Source: Clostridia bacterium (GTDB lineage Bacteria > Bacillota > Clostridia > UBA1381). From it: a DNA stretch of 29,282 bases. The position numbers and the translations under genes were made by a program. Positions 15,358 through 23,843 of this stretch are shown one piece after another (the first letter of the stretch is position 1; every line of letters begins with the position of its first letter). The stretch spans positions 1 through 29,282 of the forward strand of contig RQCD01000091.1 in assembly GCA_008668455.1 (NCBI GenBank), read 5' to 3'. Under the pieces are notes generated by a model. The model did not search any database. It was not told where the DNA came from and saw nothing but the letters and a program-made list of their open reading frames with translations.

Positions 15358-15500
15358 TTAAGAATACCGGCGAGGCGGCAACGGCATGGAATCTGATTCT
15401 TGCCGCAACAGGACTTGCCTTAGTGCCGGTTATCACGGTTTATATCATTGGAAATAAATATGTCACAGAGGGATTAATTGCAGGAGCGGTAAAGGGATAA
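15351..15500 (+). pseudogene. C-terminal fragment of a sugar ABC-transporter permease (MalG/ThuG type)
   Basis: The plus-strand frame ending at TAA 15498-15500 reads NTGEAATAWNLILAATG, then LALVPVITVYIIGNKYVTEG and LIAGAVKG. One membrane segment followed by [FY]-V-x-[GE]-G-x-x-x-G-[AS]-[VL]-KG at the very end is the signature of the inner-membrane sugar permeases of the MalG family. Only about 45 residues of about 280 are present and no start exists. Homology begins at about 15351-15360, exactly where the mannosidase fragment on the other strand stops. The SLH gene starts 20 bases after it. Confidence 0.75.
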
Positions 15501-15520
15501 TAAAGGATAATGGTGATAAT

Positions 15521-17656
15521 ATGAAAAAAAGAATTGGACTCTTGCTGTTTGCAGCATGCCTTTTAGGCGGTGCGGCATCAGCGGAATATGTAGATTTCTG
15601 CGCACAGGAGGACGGCAGTCTTTCGAATGCAAAAGAGGTTTTAGCAGATGGAATCAGCTACAACGCCGGCACAGGCGCACTGGAGACATCATTTAACCGT
15701 GTGATGGAGAGTTTGATCGAGATTACGCCGGAGGAGAGTGTGAGTCTGCCTTATTGCAAGGTTTTGCAGAAATATGAGAACGTAACCCCCAGAAAAAAAG
15801 GCGACAGCCTGGACTATACAATTGTTTTTCTAAGCGGTGCAAAGGAAAACTGGGCAGAAAGCCGGCAGGTTAAAAATGCCGGAGCATGGCAGGAGGATAT
15901 TTACTCTCTCTCGGAGGTGTTAGGGGAAGCTTCCGCAGACAAGCTTGATTTGTACACGGCTTACCAGTACGAAAGTGAGAAAATGGGAGAAATTTCGGCA
16001 AAGCATTCGCTCCGGTATCTGGCATTTTTTGAGACGGAGGAGGACGCAGAGAAATATGACGATTCCGTTTTAACAGCGGCAATCGGAAAGAGCAGCGGCA
16101 CAATCGACCGTGTGGCGCATACCATTTCAATTAACACAGAAATTATGCCGGGAGAAAAACCGTCCGCACCGATTCTGACTTTTTCTCCGGGTGCAGGCGC
16201 AGAGCTTGATCCGGATGCAGATTACAGTCAGCCGGTGGAGCTGGTTGTGACGAATGTTTTGGGAGAGGAAATCCCATATACTATTCTGGTGAAAACGACC
16301 GTCAAGGAGTTTACTCCGGAGCAAATCAGTACATTTTTAAATGGGTTAAATACTGCAAAAGAAGAAACGCTTGAAGAATTTTTAACGGAACAAAAGGATT
16401 TTCTCTATTTCGTATGCCCGGAGGCAGAGGTACTGACAGAGAAGGAAAAGCCATTCTTTTATAAAGAGATTTTGGTACATACCGGAAGCTATACAGAACA
16501 AAACTATTCCGGACTGATGAAAAGAAGCGTAAAATTTGCAAAAATCAAAGCGAATGTCACCGATCCGGAAAGCTTGCAGAAGCTGTTCCGCGAGGGAGGA
16601 TATGAGCTTGCGCAGAATTCTTTATATAAACGCTATCAGAAGCTTTCTAAGGAAATTCAGGAGCAGATCTTAGAGACAGCGTTAAAGGAAGAAGCCTATA
16701 GCGGATTTGAAGCGTCCTTCCTGAGGGAAACATTTTTAACGGAATTAGACCGGATCAAGGAATGGCAGGATGCACAAAAGCTTGCGGAGGACAGTCTCTC
16801 CTATCTCGGCTTTGCCGACGGAGAGTACGAAACATATCTGAAATCAGTGGAAAATATCGCGATGGTATATTATAATTTCCTTTCTCAAGCCCAAAAAGAA
16901 AGAGAAAATTTCAAAGCGATTCTGATTCAGAATTTTGAGGAGGAAAAGCGTGCGGAGGATCAGAAAAAGGAAAATACCAGCGGATCTTCCGGCTCGTCAT
17001 CTTCCTCCTCCTCGTCCTCCTCATCATCATCCGGCAAGGTCACCTCAAAGGGCGGCGCAGCTGTGATCGGAGTACCGGTTCAGAAACCGGAAACAAAGCC
17101 GGAGGATAAGACGGAGGAGAAAGAATTCCCGTTTACCGACTGTGAAGCATATGCCTGGGCAAAGGAAAGCATCCAAAAGCTGTACGATCAGAAGATTATC
17201 TCCGGAAAAACGGAGGATCAGTTTGACCCGGCAGCCAATGTGACCCGTGCAGAATTTGCGGCAATGCTCGTAAAGGCAGCAGGAAAGACAAGCGATGCGT
17301 ATACTAAGGAATTTTCGTATGTGACCAGGGATCAGTGGTTTTATGATTCAGTTATGGCGGCAGCAGAGGCGGGCTTTGTGTCCGGTATGGACGAAACGCA
17401 TTTTGCGCAGGACGAGCTGATCACAAGAGAGCAGCTTGCTGTGATGATTTATCGTGCGGCAGGGGAAAAGCTTACAGCAGAAAAAGAGATTGAAGCGTCC
17501 GATTTTGCCGAGGTTTCCGAGTACGCAAAGGAAGCTGTGGACGCACTCTTAAAATCCGGATTGATTTCCGGCTATGAGGACGCAAGCTTCCGCCCGAAAA
17601 ACTATGCAACCAGGGCAGAGGCGGCAGTATTAATCAGTAAGATTATGGAGGGATAA
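15521..17656 (+). CDS. S-layer protein with three C-terminal SLH domains
   Basis: This 711-residue exported protein has a signal peptide ending near AASAEY. Residues about 25-185 form the shared N-terminal module ending LRYLAFFETEEDAEKYD. Residues about 188-270 form a DUF5018-like beta domain (IDRVAHTISI, LVVTNVLGEEIPYTI) also found in the protein at 27055-28944. A helical region (about 270-480) follows, then a serine tract (about 487-503) as a flexible linker, then three SLH repeats (about 535-590, 598-650, 659-711) with TRAEFA, TREQLA and TRAEAA motifs. SLH domains bind pyruvylated cell-wall polysaccharide, so it is anchored to the wall. The role of the N-terminal half is unknown. It is the first of five co-directional surface genes; the next starts one base after its stop. 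Confidence 0.9.
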   Translation: MKKRIGLLLFAACLLGGAASAEYVDFCAQEDGSLSNAKEVLADGISYNAGTGALETSFNRVMESLIEITPEESVSLPYCKVLQKYENVTPRKKGDSLDYTIVFLSGAKENWAESRQVKNAGAWQEDIYSLSEVLGEASADKLDLYTAYQYESEKMGEISAKHSLRYLAFFETEEDAEKYDDSVLTAAIGKSSGTIDRVAHTISINTEIMPGEKPSAPILTFSPGAGAELDPDADYSQPVELVVTNVLGEEIPYTILVKTTVKEFTPEQISTFLNGLNTAKEETLEEFLTEQKDFLYFVCPEAEVLTEKEKPFFYKEILVHTGSYTEQNYSGLMKRSVKFAKIKANVTDPESLQKLFREGGYELAQNSLYKRYQKLSKEIQEQILETALKEEAYSGFEASFLRETFLTELDRIKEWQDAQKLAEDSLSYLGFADGEYETYLKSVENIAMVYYNFLSQAQKERENFKAILIQNFEEEKRAEDQKKENTSGSSGSSSSSSSSSSSSSGKVTSKGGAAVIGVPVQKPETKPEDKTEEKEFPFTDCEAYAWAKESIQKLYDQKIISGKTEDQFDPAANVTRAEFAAMLVKAAGKTSDAYTKEFSYVTRDQWFYDSVMAAAEAGFVSGMDETHFAQDELITREQLAVMIYRAAGEKLTAEKEIEASDFAEVSEYAKEAVDALLKSGLISGYEDASFRPKNYATRAEAAVLISKIMEG

Positions 17657-17657
17657 C

Positions 17658-20501
17658 ATGTTGAAAAAAATCATTGCAATCCTGATTGCAGCGCAGCTTT
17701 GCGCAGTTTCCCTGCCGGTTTTGGCGGAGGAAGACGTACTTCCGGAGGAAACGGCGCAGGCAGAATCCATCTCCGAGGAGGAGGGCGCGCTCCTGGAGGA
17801 GACTTCCAGGGAGGAAACAGCGGCAGAGGAGAAACCGGAGGAACCGGAAAAAATCCCTCTGAAAAATAACGAATCAATCGCCCTGATGGCATTGGGGATT
17901 TTTGCAGAAAGTGACTGTACAGACAGTCAAAAGGCAGTCACCCGCGCAGACTTTGCCCGGATGATCTATTACTTCTCTGCAAAGGACGAACGCGACAATA
18001 CCTTACGCTATCCGGATACGGATGAGGCGCATGCGGCTTATCTGAACTATGCGGTCAAGCGCGGATATTTGGAAGCAGCGTCGGACGGAAAAATCAATCC
18101 GGACGGCGAGGTAAAAAGCACGGCTGTGATTAAAGCGGTTGTAACCGAGCTTGGCTATGAGCAGATTGCAAAGTACGAAAAGGGTTATGTAAACGCGGCG
18201 CAGAAGCTTGGACTTTTAAGCTATGTACAGGATTACGACGCAGGGGTTACCTATCGCGAAATGTCGGAATTTTTATATCATGCCTTAATGACAGAGGAAG
18301 GAAAGATCCGCTTTGAGAACGGAAAAATGCAGTTTGAAATGTCCGAGGAAAGCTATCTGGAAGGACATTTCGACGCCGAGCTGCGGCAGGGCACGATCCG
18401 GGGGACAGAGAGAACCCAGCTGGACAAAAGCGAGGGCTGCGGAACAGGCGCAGCTTTGATCGACGGGATCAGATATGATACGGCAATCAGCTTAAATGAC
18501 CTGTTAGGCTGCCGGGTGCGCTATGTGGTGCAGACAAAGGACAATGTTGACACCGTCATCGCCGTTTTAGACGTTGAAAAATATACCGACATTCTGGAAA
18601 TAGACGCTTTGGAGATTGAATCCTTTGAAAATAACACCTACCGGTATGACGACGGAAAAAATATTAAAACAGCGCGGCTGGACGCCGGAAAAACGCTGAT
18701 CTATAACGGCAAATATGCCGGCGTATACATTCCGGAATACCTGACTCCGAAAAACGGAAAGGTGCGCCTGGTGGACGCAAACCAGGACGGACGGTATGAA
18801 ACGGTTCTTGTCACCTCCTTAAAAACCTTTATCGTGCGCCGGAACGATACCGAACACAACAAGCTGTATGAGAAAAACGGCAGCTTTGTGATTGATCTGG
18901 AGCAGTACCAGACGGTGGATGTTCTGCAGGATGGAAAGGAAGTTAAAATTTCCGGTATTAAGGACAATTACATCCTGTCAGTGGCAGAAAGCCTGGATAA
19001 GGACGCAGTCACGCTCTATAGCTCGAATACCGTTAAAACCGATATTATGACCTATATCGGCGAGGGTGATTATGGCTATGAAATCACAATCGGCTCTGAC
19101 CGGTATCAGACAGAGTCCGAATATTTTAACCAATATACCAACCCTGTGAATATTTCCTCCGGGAAAAAAATGAAAATGTATTTCGACTGTCAGAACCGGA
19201 TTGTCTGGATTGAGGCGGTATCCTCCGATATGTCCTACGGATATCTGGTTCGTGCCGGACGGGATGAGGACGACAAGCTTTATTTCAAAATCTTCACGCA
19301 GGACGGTGCGCTGGTGAGCGGTATGCGTGCAGCAGAAAGGGTTAAGGTAGACGGCAAAAGCTACAAGGCAGAAAAGGACGATATTTTAGACATTCTGAAA
19401 AAGGGAACAGACGAACCGATTCCGCAGCTGATCCGCTATCGCTTAAACAGTGACGGACTGATTGCAGAAATTGATACGCCGTATAACAATCAGCCGAAGG
19501 AAGTTACTCCCGGTGTGAGCTATTTAGCACGTCAGCCGGGTGAAAAGGAAACCAAGGACAGCTTCCGTATGATCTATGCTTCCTCTATGATGGATAACCC
19601 GTCCAAGCAGTGGTATAAGGCAGCAGGTCCGACCTGGGGAAGATACCCGGTTGTGGTTGCCGGCAGACCAAGCACGTTAGTATGCGTAGTTCCGGCAAAT
19701 TTAGACGGCGCAACCGCGCAGGACTTTAAATTTTCCGCTGTGGACGATTATTTCGAGTACGATAAGTCCTACCTGATCGACGCTTACAGTGTGACGGCCA
19801 ATAACGCGGCGGCAGACGTAATCGTAGTAATTGACGATTCCGCAGCATCTACCGACACGATCAAGGGCTATGATGTCGGCATGATTGAGAAAATCAGCGA
19901 GGTTTATATGGAGGATGCCGAGGAAGTCGGCACACTGCTGAAAATCGGAACATCACAGAGAGTCGACACCGTTTATGCAACCGAGGAAAAGTATTACAAA
20001 ACGGTAAAGCCGGTGGACGGCGGCGTTTACAAGGACACCTATGAGCTGGAAAAGGGCGATATTGTCTGGTATGATGTGGACAGCAAAAACCATATCACAG
20101 CGATCCGGCTCGTGTATGACGCAAGCGAGACTGACCCGAACAAAGCCTTTAAAGGCAGCTCAAACCGGATCTATGGCGATATGCTGACCTATCCGAGAAT
20201 GGCATTTTTGGATGTTTATGATGTTGTGGACGGATATGCACGCTGCACCACACAGGATCTGACCGACTTCACAGGTTCTCCGGACAGTCTGAATCTGACG
20301 GTGGAGAGAATTGATTTCTTTGGGTTAAATTCTCTGCATCGGTATGACAGCAAAACGAAAAAAGTTTATATCAATGATACCTATAACCCCACGCAGACCT
20401 ATAAGGACGTGAAGGACTTTGTGCATTACGGAAACGACCGTTCCAGAATCTTGACCGTTTTAAAATGGGGATGGGCGATTGAAATGTTTATCATTGATTA
20501 G
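17658..20501 (+). CDS. Large exported S-layer-like protein with N-terminal degenerate SLH region
   Basis: The 947-residue protein has a signal peptide ending near VLAEE, a Glu-rich linker (about 25-70) and three degenerate SLH-like repeats (about 72-215; AVTRADFARMIYY, YLNYAVKRGYLEAASDGKINPDGEV, VTYREMSEFLYHAL). The remaining 730 residues are beta-rich, with many Tyr, Asp and Lys and repeated short patterns such as YGYEI, YGYLVRAG, VRYVVQTKDNVDTVIAVLD and VWYDVDSKNHITAIRLVYD, like small barrel domains seen in other clostridial SLH proteins. No catalytic motif is recognised. GGAGGG precedes the ATG, which follows the previous stop by one base, so translation is likely coupled. It may be a structural S-layer component or a scaffold; function unknown. 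Confidence 0.85.
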   Translation: MLKKIIAILIAAQLCAVSLPVLAEEDVLPEETAQAESISEEEGALLEETSREETAAEEKPEEPEKIPLKNNESIALMALGIFAESDCTDSQKAVTRADFARMIYYFSAKDERDNTLRYPDTDEAHAAYLNYAVKRGYLEAASDGKINPDGEVKSTAVIKAVVTELGYEQIAKYEKGYVNAAQKLGLLSYVQDYDAGVTYREMSEFLYHALMTEEGKIRFENGKMQFEMSEESYLEGHFDAELRQGTIRGTERTQLDKSEGCGTGAALIDGIRYDTAISLNDLLGCRVRYVVQTKDNVDTVIAVLDVEKYTDILEIDALEIESFENNTYRYDDGKNIKTARLDAGKTLIYNGKYAGVYIPEYLTPKNGKVRLVDANQDGRYETVLVTSLKTFIVRRNDTEHNKLYEKNGSFVIDLEQYQTVDVLQDGKEVKISGIKDNYILSVAESLDKDAVTLYSSNTVKTDIMTYIGEGDYGYEITIGSDRYQTESEYFNQYTNPVNISSGKKMKMYFDCQNRIVWIEAVSSDMSYGYLVRAGRDEDDKLYFKIFTQDGALVSGMRAAERVKVDGKSYKAEKDDILDILKKGTDEPIPQLIRYRLNSDGLIAEIDTPYNNQPKEVTPGVSYLARQPGEKETKDSFRMIYASSMMDNPSKQWYKAAGPTWGRYPVVVAGRPSTLVCVVPANLDGATAQDFKFSAVDDYFEYDKSYLIDAYSVTANNAAADVIVVIDDSAASTDTIKGYDVGMIEKISEVYMEDAEEVGTLLKIGTSQRVDTVYATEEKYYKTVKPVDGGVYKDTYELEKGDIVWYDVDSKNHITAIRLVYDASETDPNKAFKGSSNRIYGDMLTYPRMAFLDVYDVVDGYARCTTQDLTDFTGSPDSLNLTVERIDFFGLNSLHRYDSKTKKVYINDTYNPTQTYKDVKDFVHYGNDRSRILTVLKWGWAIEMFIID

Positions 20502-20512
20502 GAGGTGCGCAA

Positions 20513-23500
20513 TTGAAAAAGCTGATTAGTTTCATTTTAGCGGCAGGAATGATGGCACAGGGCGCAGTCTTTGCAGCGGAAAAAAATGTGCTGGATTTCA
20601 CAGCCAATATTCATGCGGCAGAAGCAGTTTCCAATCCGGAGGTTTCTGTCCGGCATGACCAGGCACACGGATGCCTGGTGGTCAATCCGAACTATGTGGA
20701 AAAGGCAGGCGTAATTGTGCGTCCGGACTTCACATTCGGAAGTGATGTGTATGTAAAAATCCGTTATTACCTGACCGGAACGGTAAATGAGCAGGCGTGT
20801 GCGACCATTTTAGACGGCATCAAGGAGCATGTTCTGTTCGATTATCAGGGAAAGACGGACGGAAAATGGTATGAGGATGTTGCACATATTCCGGACTTTG
20901 CGCATCCGTCGGAATTTACGCTCGTTCCGGTCACCTCCACCGCAGGCTGGACGACCGGCGCGGATATTTATATCGACTATCTCGGATTCTTTTCTTCGGA
21001 GGAGGAGGCGAAAGCCTTCTCCGAGCCGGATGACGATCCGAATGCAAAAATCACCAAAACCGTCACCTACACGCCGACCGGAGATAAAATCTCGGTCAAA
21101 TCTGCAAAGTATGTGAGCGGATATAACAATCAGTATTTCCTCCCGGATGCCGGGGTAAAGCGTTCGGAAGCGGCGGCGATGATTTCGAGAATTGTTTCGG
21201 CGGATGTTTCGGAAGAGCCTTTGGAAATCCCGGACGTTTTGGAAAATGCCTGGTATTATGAGGATGTGAAAAAGCTTGCGGAAAACGGAATTATTGCCGG
21301 TTCCGGAGCGTTTCTGCCCGATCAGATTCTTACCCGGCGCGAGCTTTCCGAAATGCTTTACCGGATGGGAATTTTAGATACGGAAAAGACGATGCGCTTT
21401 TCGGATGTGGATATCAGCGATCCGGACTATGCGGCAATTACCGCATGCGGCGGAAACGGTCTGATGATTGGAGATAACGGCGCATTTCTGCCGGATTCCG
21501 AGGTGACGCGTGCGCAGATTGTTGCAGTGTTAAACCGCGTGATCGGAACGGATTTATCTCAGGCGGAGGAAATTAAAAACCCCTATTCCGATCTTTCTCC
21601 GACACACTGGGCATACCGCGACATTATGGCAGTTTCCAAGGGAGACGCGCAAGAGCCGGGAGCGGACGGAGAGGTTGTGTTTGAACGCTTCCCGGACGGA
21701 GTGGAATATGATGTGAACAATACCCGGAATAAGGTCTGGGAGGAGGTTCCGTTTGTCACAAAGGAAATGAAGGAGCAGGGCTATGAGGGCGGCGAAGGCG
21801 GTCAGGCGATTTTGTATGTCACCACCGATACCACCGGCGACATTGTGATGTCCTTCTCGGATGCCGGACAGAATTTCCGCAGCTTAGACGGCGGCGAAAC
21901 CTGGGAACGCTGTGCAAGAGATGTGAATGCGAACTCTTTGAGTACCGGAGAAATTGACCCGAACAACTCCAAGCGTGTGGTGGCATATACGCACAATGGA
22001 GCTCCAAGAGTGGAAAACGATACCTTTCATTACTGCGGAACAGGCGTGTATCTTTCAGAGGATACCGGCTATTCCTATCAGAATACTCTGCCGTACTGCG
22101 AGATTGAAACCGGCTGGCGCGTTGCCTTTGCCTGGGATCCGACCTCGTATGACACCAAGCTCGATGGCAGTAAAATCTGTTATTTCACCACCTGTCAGCG
22201 CAAGGTTATGGACGATAACTACGGAACGGCTCTGAAATGGCAGATGGAAAAGGGATATAATGAAGGTCCGGGCTTCTACCGTTCGGAGGACGGCGGCTAT
22301 AGCTGGAAATTAGTGAATGCGGATTTAGGCGCGTGTCCGCCGGCAGTCAGCCCGGCAGACGGTACGGTATTTGCAGCCTCTCCGGAGGGACTCTATCGCA
22401 GTACCGACCATGGCAACACCTGGGAGGTTGTGATCTCCGGCAAGGTAGGGAGTGTTACCACGCTCTTAAACGAGCCGGATAATGTCTATGCAACAGATGA
22501 TAACGGACTTTTAATCTCCACCGACCGCGGAAAGACCTTTGAGCGGATCACAAGTGCATCCTATCCGGGCGAATATGTGAATAACCTAAAGGTTTCTCCG
22601 GCAAACTCAGACTATATGATGATTTCCTATAATCATCCGGATGTCAATAAGATCGGATCGTTTGTTTCGCATGACCGCGGTACAAGCTGGACAAGAACCG
22701 AGTATGATGAATCTCTGGATTTCTACAAGCATCAGTTCCGCTGGAAAATCACCGCATGGCATCCGACAGATGAGAATAAAGCCTGGACAACGTCCGACTG
22801 GGTAGAATCAAGCGAGGACGGCGGAAGAACCTTCCACTGGAATCATAACGGAAACTGCGGAACGTGCATCAACAGTCCGTTCTGGCTGAACGTTTATAAT
22901 CCGGACTATTACCTTGTTCCGGCACAGGATTTCCAGGGCGCGCTTACCTTAGACGGCGGCTATAGCTTTACGGCATTAGACAGCTTCCCGGCAAATCCGG
23001 GCAAATCGCACAACTACGGCGGCTATGTGGTGGATGAGAATACCTTCTTCTTCTGCAACACCAATTCCTGGGAGGCGGCGGTCAGCAATCTGATTATCAC
23101 GCACGACGGCGGAAAAAGCTTCACCAATATCGGAGAGGTTTCGAGCGGTGCGAGAAATAACTATTGCTTCCAGTCGCAGGTGAATCCGAATATTTACTTT
23201 GCCGGAAATCTCCGGAGTGAAGACGCAGGCTATAACTGGCAGGCGCTTCCGGACTACATTATGTGTGTAGCCGCTTATAACCCGAACGGAAACGAGCTGT
23301 TTGCAATCGGTGCAAATTATAGCGCAGTTTATGTCTCTAAGGATACCGGCGTCACTTGGGAAAAGCTCTTTGACCGGCCGATTATTTATGATAACGAGGC
23401 ATATTCCGGCATCAACAACTTAGCGTATGACGGCATTAACAATATTCTGTATTTCACGCAGGCAGATACGGTTGCGAAGTATGAAAACGGACAAATTACC

Positions 23501-23839
23501 CGTTTAAACTGTGAGCAGATGAAGGATAAATGGAGAACCACCTTAGCGGTTGATCCGATTCATCCGAATGTGATTTATACCGGCGGTGTGCCGAACGGTG
23601 TAGAGGGCTTTACTACGTATGATTTAATTCATTCCATTTACCGCAGCTTAGACGGCGGCGAAACCTGGCAGGTGATCTCCTCTGCGGATACCGATCAGTC
23701 CATTGTTCCGGACGGACCGCTGGTTGGAAATTATTTCACCTGGGCAATGTTCGTTCATCCGAAAACAGGCTATGTCTATGCAGGACTGCCGAACTACGGC
23801 TTGTATAAATTTGCACCGCCGTACGAAATTGAGGGATAA
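20513..23839 (+). CDS. SLH-anchored Asp-box beta-propeller protein (GH74/sortilin-like)
   Basis: The 1108-residue protein starts at TTG (20513), chosen because GGAGGTG lies just before it and a signal peptide (to about AVFAAE) begins there. Residues about 25-168 are the shared N-terminal module (ending YLGFFSSEEEAKAF). Three SLH repeats lie at about 199-375. From about 392 to the end is a large propeller with at least ten Asp boxes, such as SLDGGETW, SEDGGYSW, STDHGNTW, SHDRGTSW, SEDGGRTF, THDGGKSF, SKDTGVTW. This repeat type occurs in GH74 xyloglucanases, sialidases and VPS10/sortilin receptors. The GH74 catalytic residues cannot be placed with confidence, so it may be an enzyme or a glycan/protein-binding propeller. 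A conserved NCGTCINSP lies near residue 783. The next gene encodes a paralogue. Confidence 0.88.
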   Translation: MKKLISFILAAGMMAQGAVFAAEKNVLDFTANIHAAEAVSNPEVSVRHDQAHGCLVVNPNYVEKAGVIVRPDFTFGSDVYVKIRYYLTGTVNEQACATILDGIKEHVLFDYQGKTDGKWYEDVAHIPDFAHPSEFTLVPVTSTAGWTTGADIYIDYLGFFSSEEEAKAFSEPDDDPNAKITKTVTYTPTGDKISVKSAKYVSGYNNQYFLPDAGVKRSEAAAMISRIVSADVSEEPLEIPDVLENAWYYEDVKKLAENGIIAGSGAFLPDQILTRRELSEMLYRMGILDTEKTMRFSDVDISDPDYAAITACGGNGLMIGDNGAFLPDSEVTRAQIVAVLNRVIGTDLSQAEEIKNPYSDLSPTHWAYRDIMAVSKGDAQEPGADGEVVFERFPDGVEYDVNNTRNKVWEEVPFVTKEMKEQGYEGGEGGQAILYVTTDTTGDIVMSFSDAGQNFRSLDGGETWERCARDVNANSLSTGEIDPNNSKRVVAYTHNGAPRVENDTFHYCGTGVYLSEDTGYSYQNTLPYCEIETGWRVAFAWDPTSYDTKLDGSKICYFTTCQRKVMDDNYGTALKWQMEKGYNEGPGFYRSEDGGYSWKLVNADLGACPPAVSPADGTVFAASPEGLYRSTDHGNTWEVVISGKVGSVTTLLNEPDNVYATDDNGLLISTDRGKTFERITSASYPGEYVNNLKVSPANSDYMMISYNHPDVNKIGSFVSHDRGTSWTRTEYDESLDFYKHQFRWKITAWHPTDENKAWTTSDWVESSEDGGRTFHWNHNGNCGTCINSPFWLNVYNPDYYLVPAQDFQGALTLDGGYSFTALDSFPANPGKSHNYGGYVVDENTFFFCNTNSWEAAVSNLIITHDGGKSFTNIGEVSSGARNNYCFQSQVNPNIYFAGNLRSEDAGYNWQALPDYIMCVAAYNPNGNELFAIGANYSAVYVSKDTGVTWEKLFDRPIIYDNEAYSGINNLAYDGINNILYFTQADTVAKYENGQITRLNCEQMKDKWRTTLAVDPIHPNVIYTGGVPNGVEGFTTYDLIHSIYRSLDGGETWQVISSADTDQSIVPDGPLVGNYFTWAMFVHPKTGYVYAGLPNYGLYKFAPPYEIEG

Positions 23840-23843
23840 AAAA

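Noticed and set aside
16979..17034. Repetitive TCC/TCA tract resembling a microsatellite or small repeat array
   Set aside because: It is in frame and encodes a serine linker between the helical region and the SLH domains, which is common in such proteins.
23703..23843. 47-residue N-terminal extension of the second propeller protein
   Set aside because: It overlaps the end of the first propeller gene in another frame, has no signal peptide, and the ATG at 23844 directly begins one.
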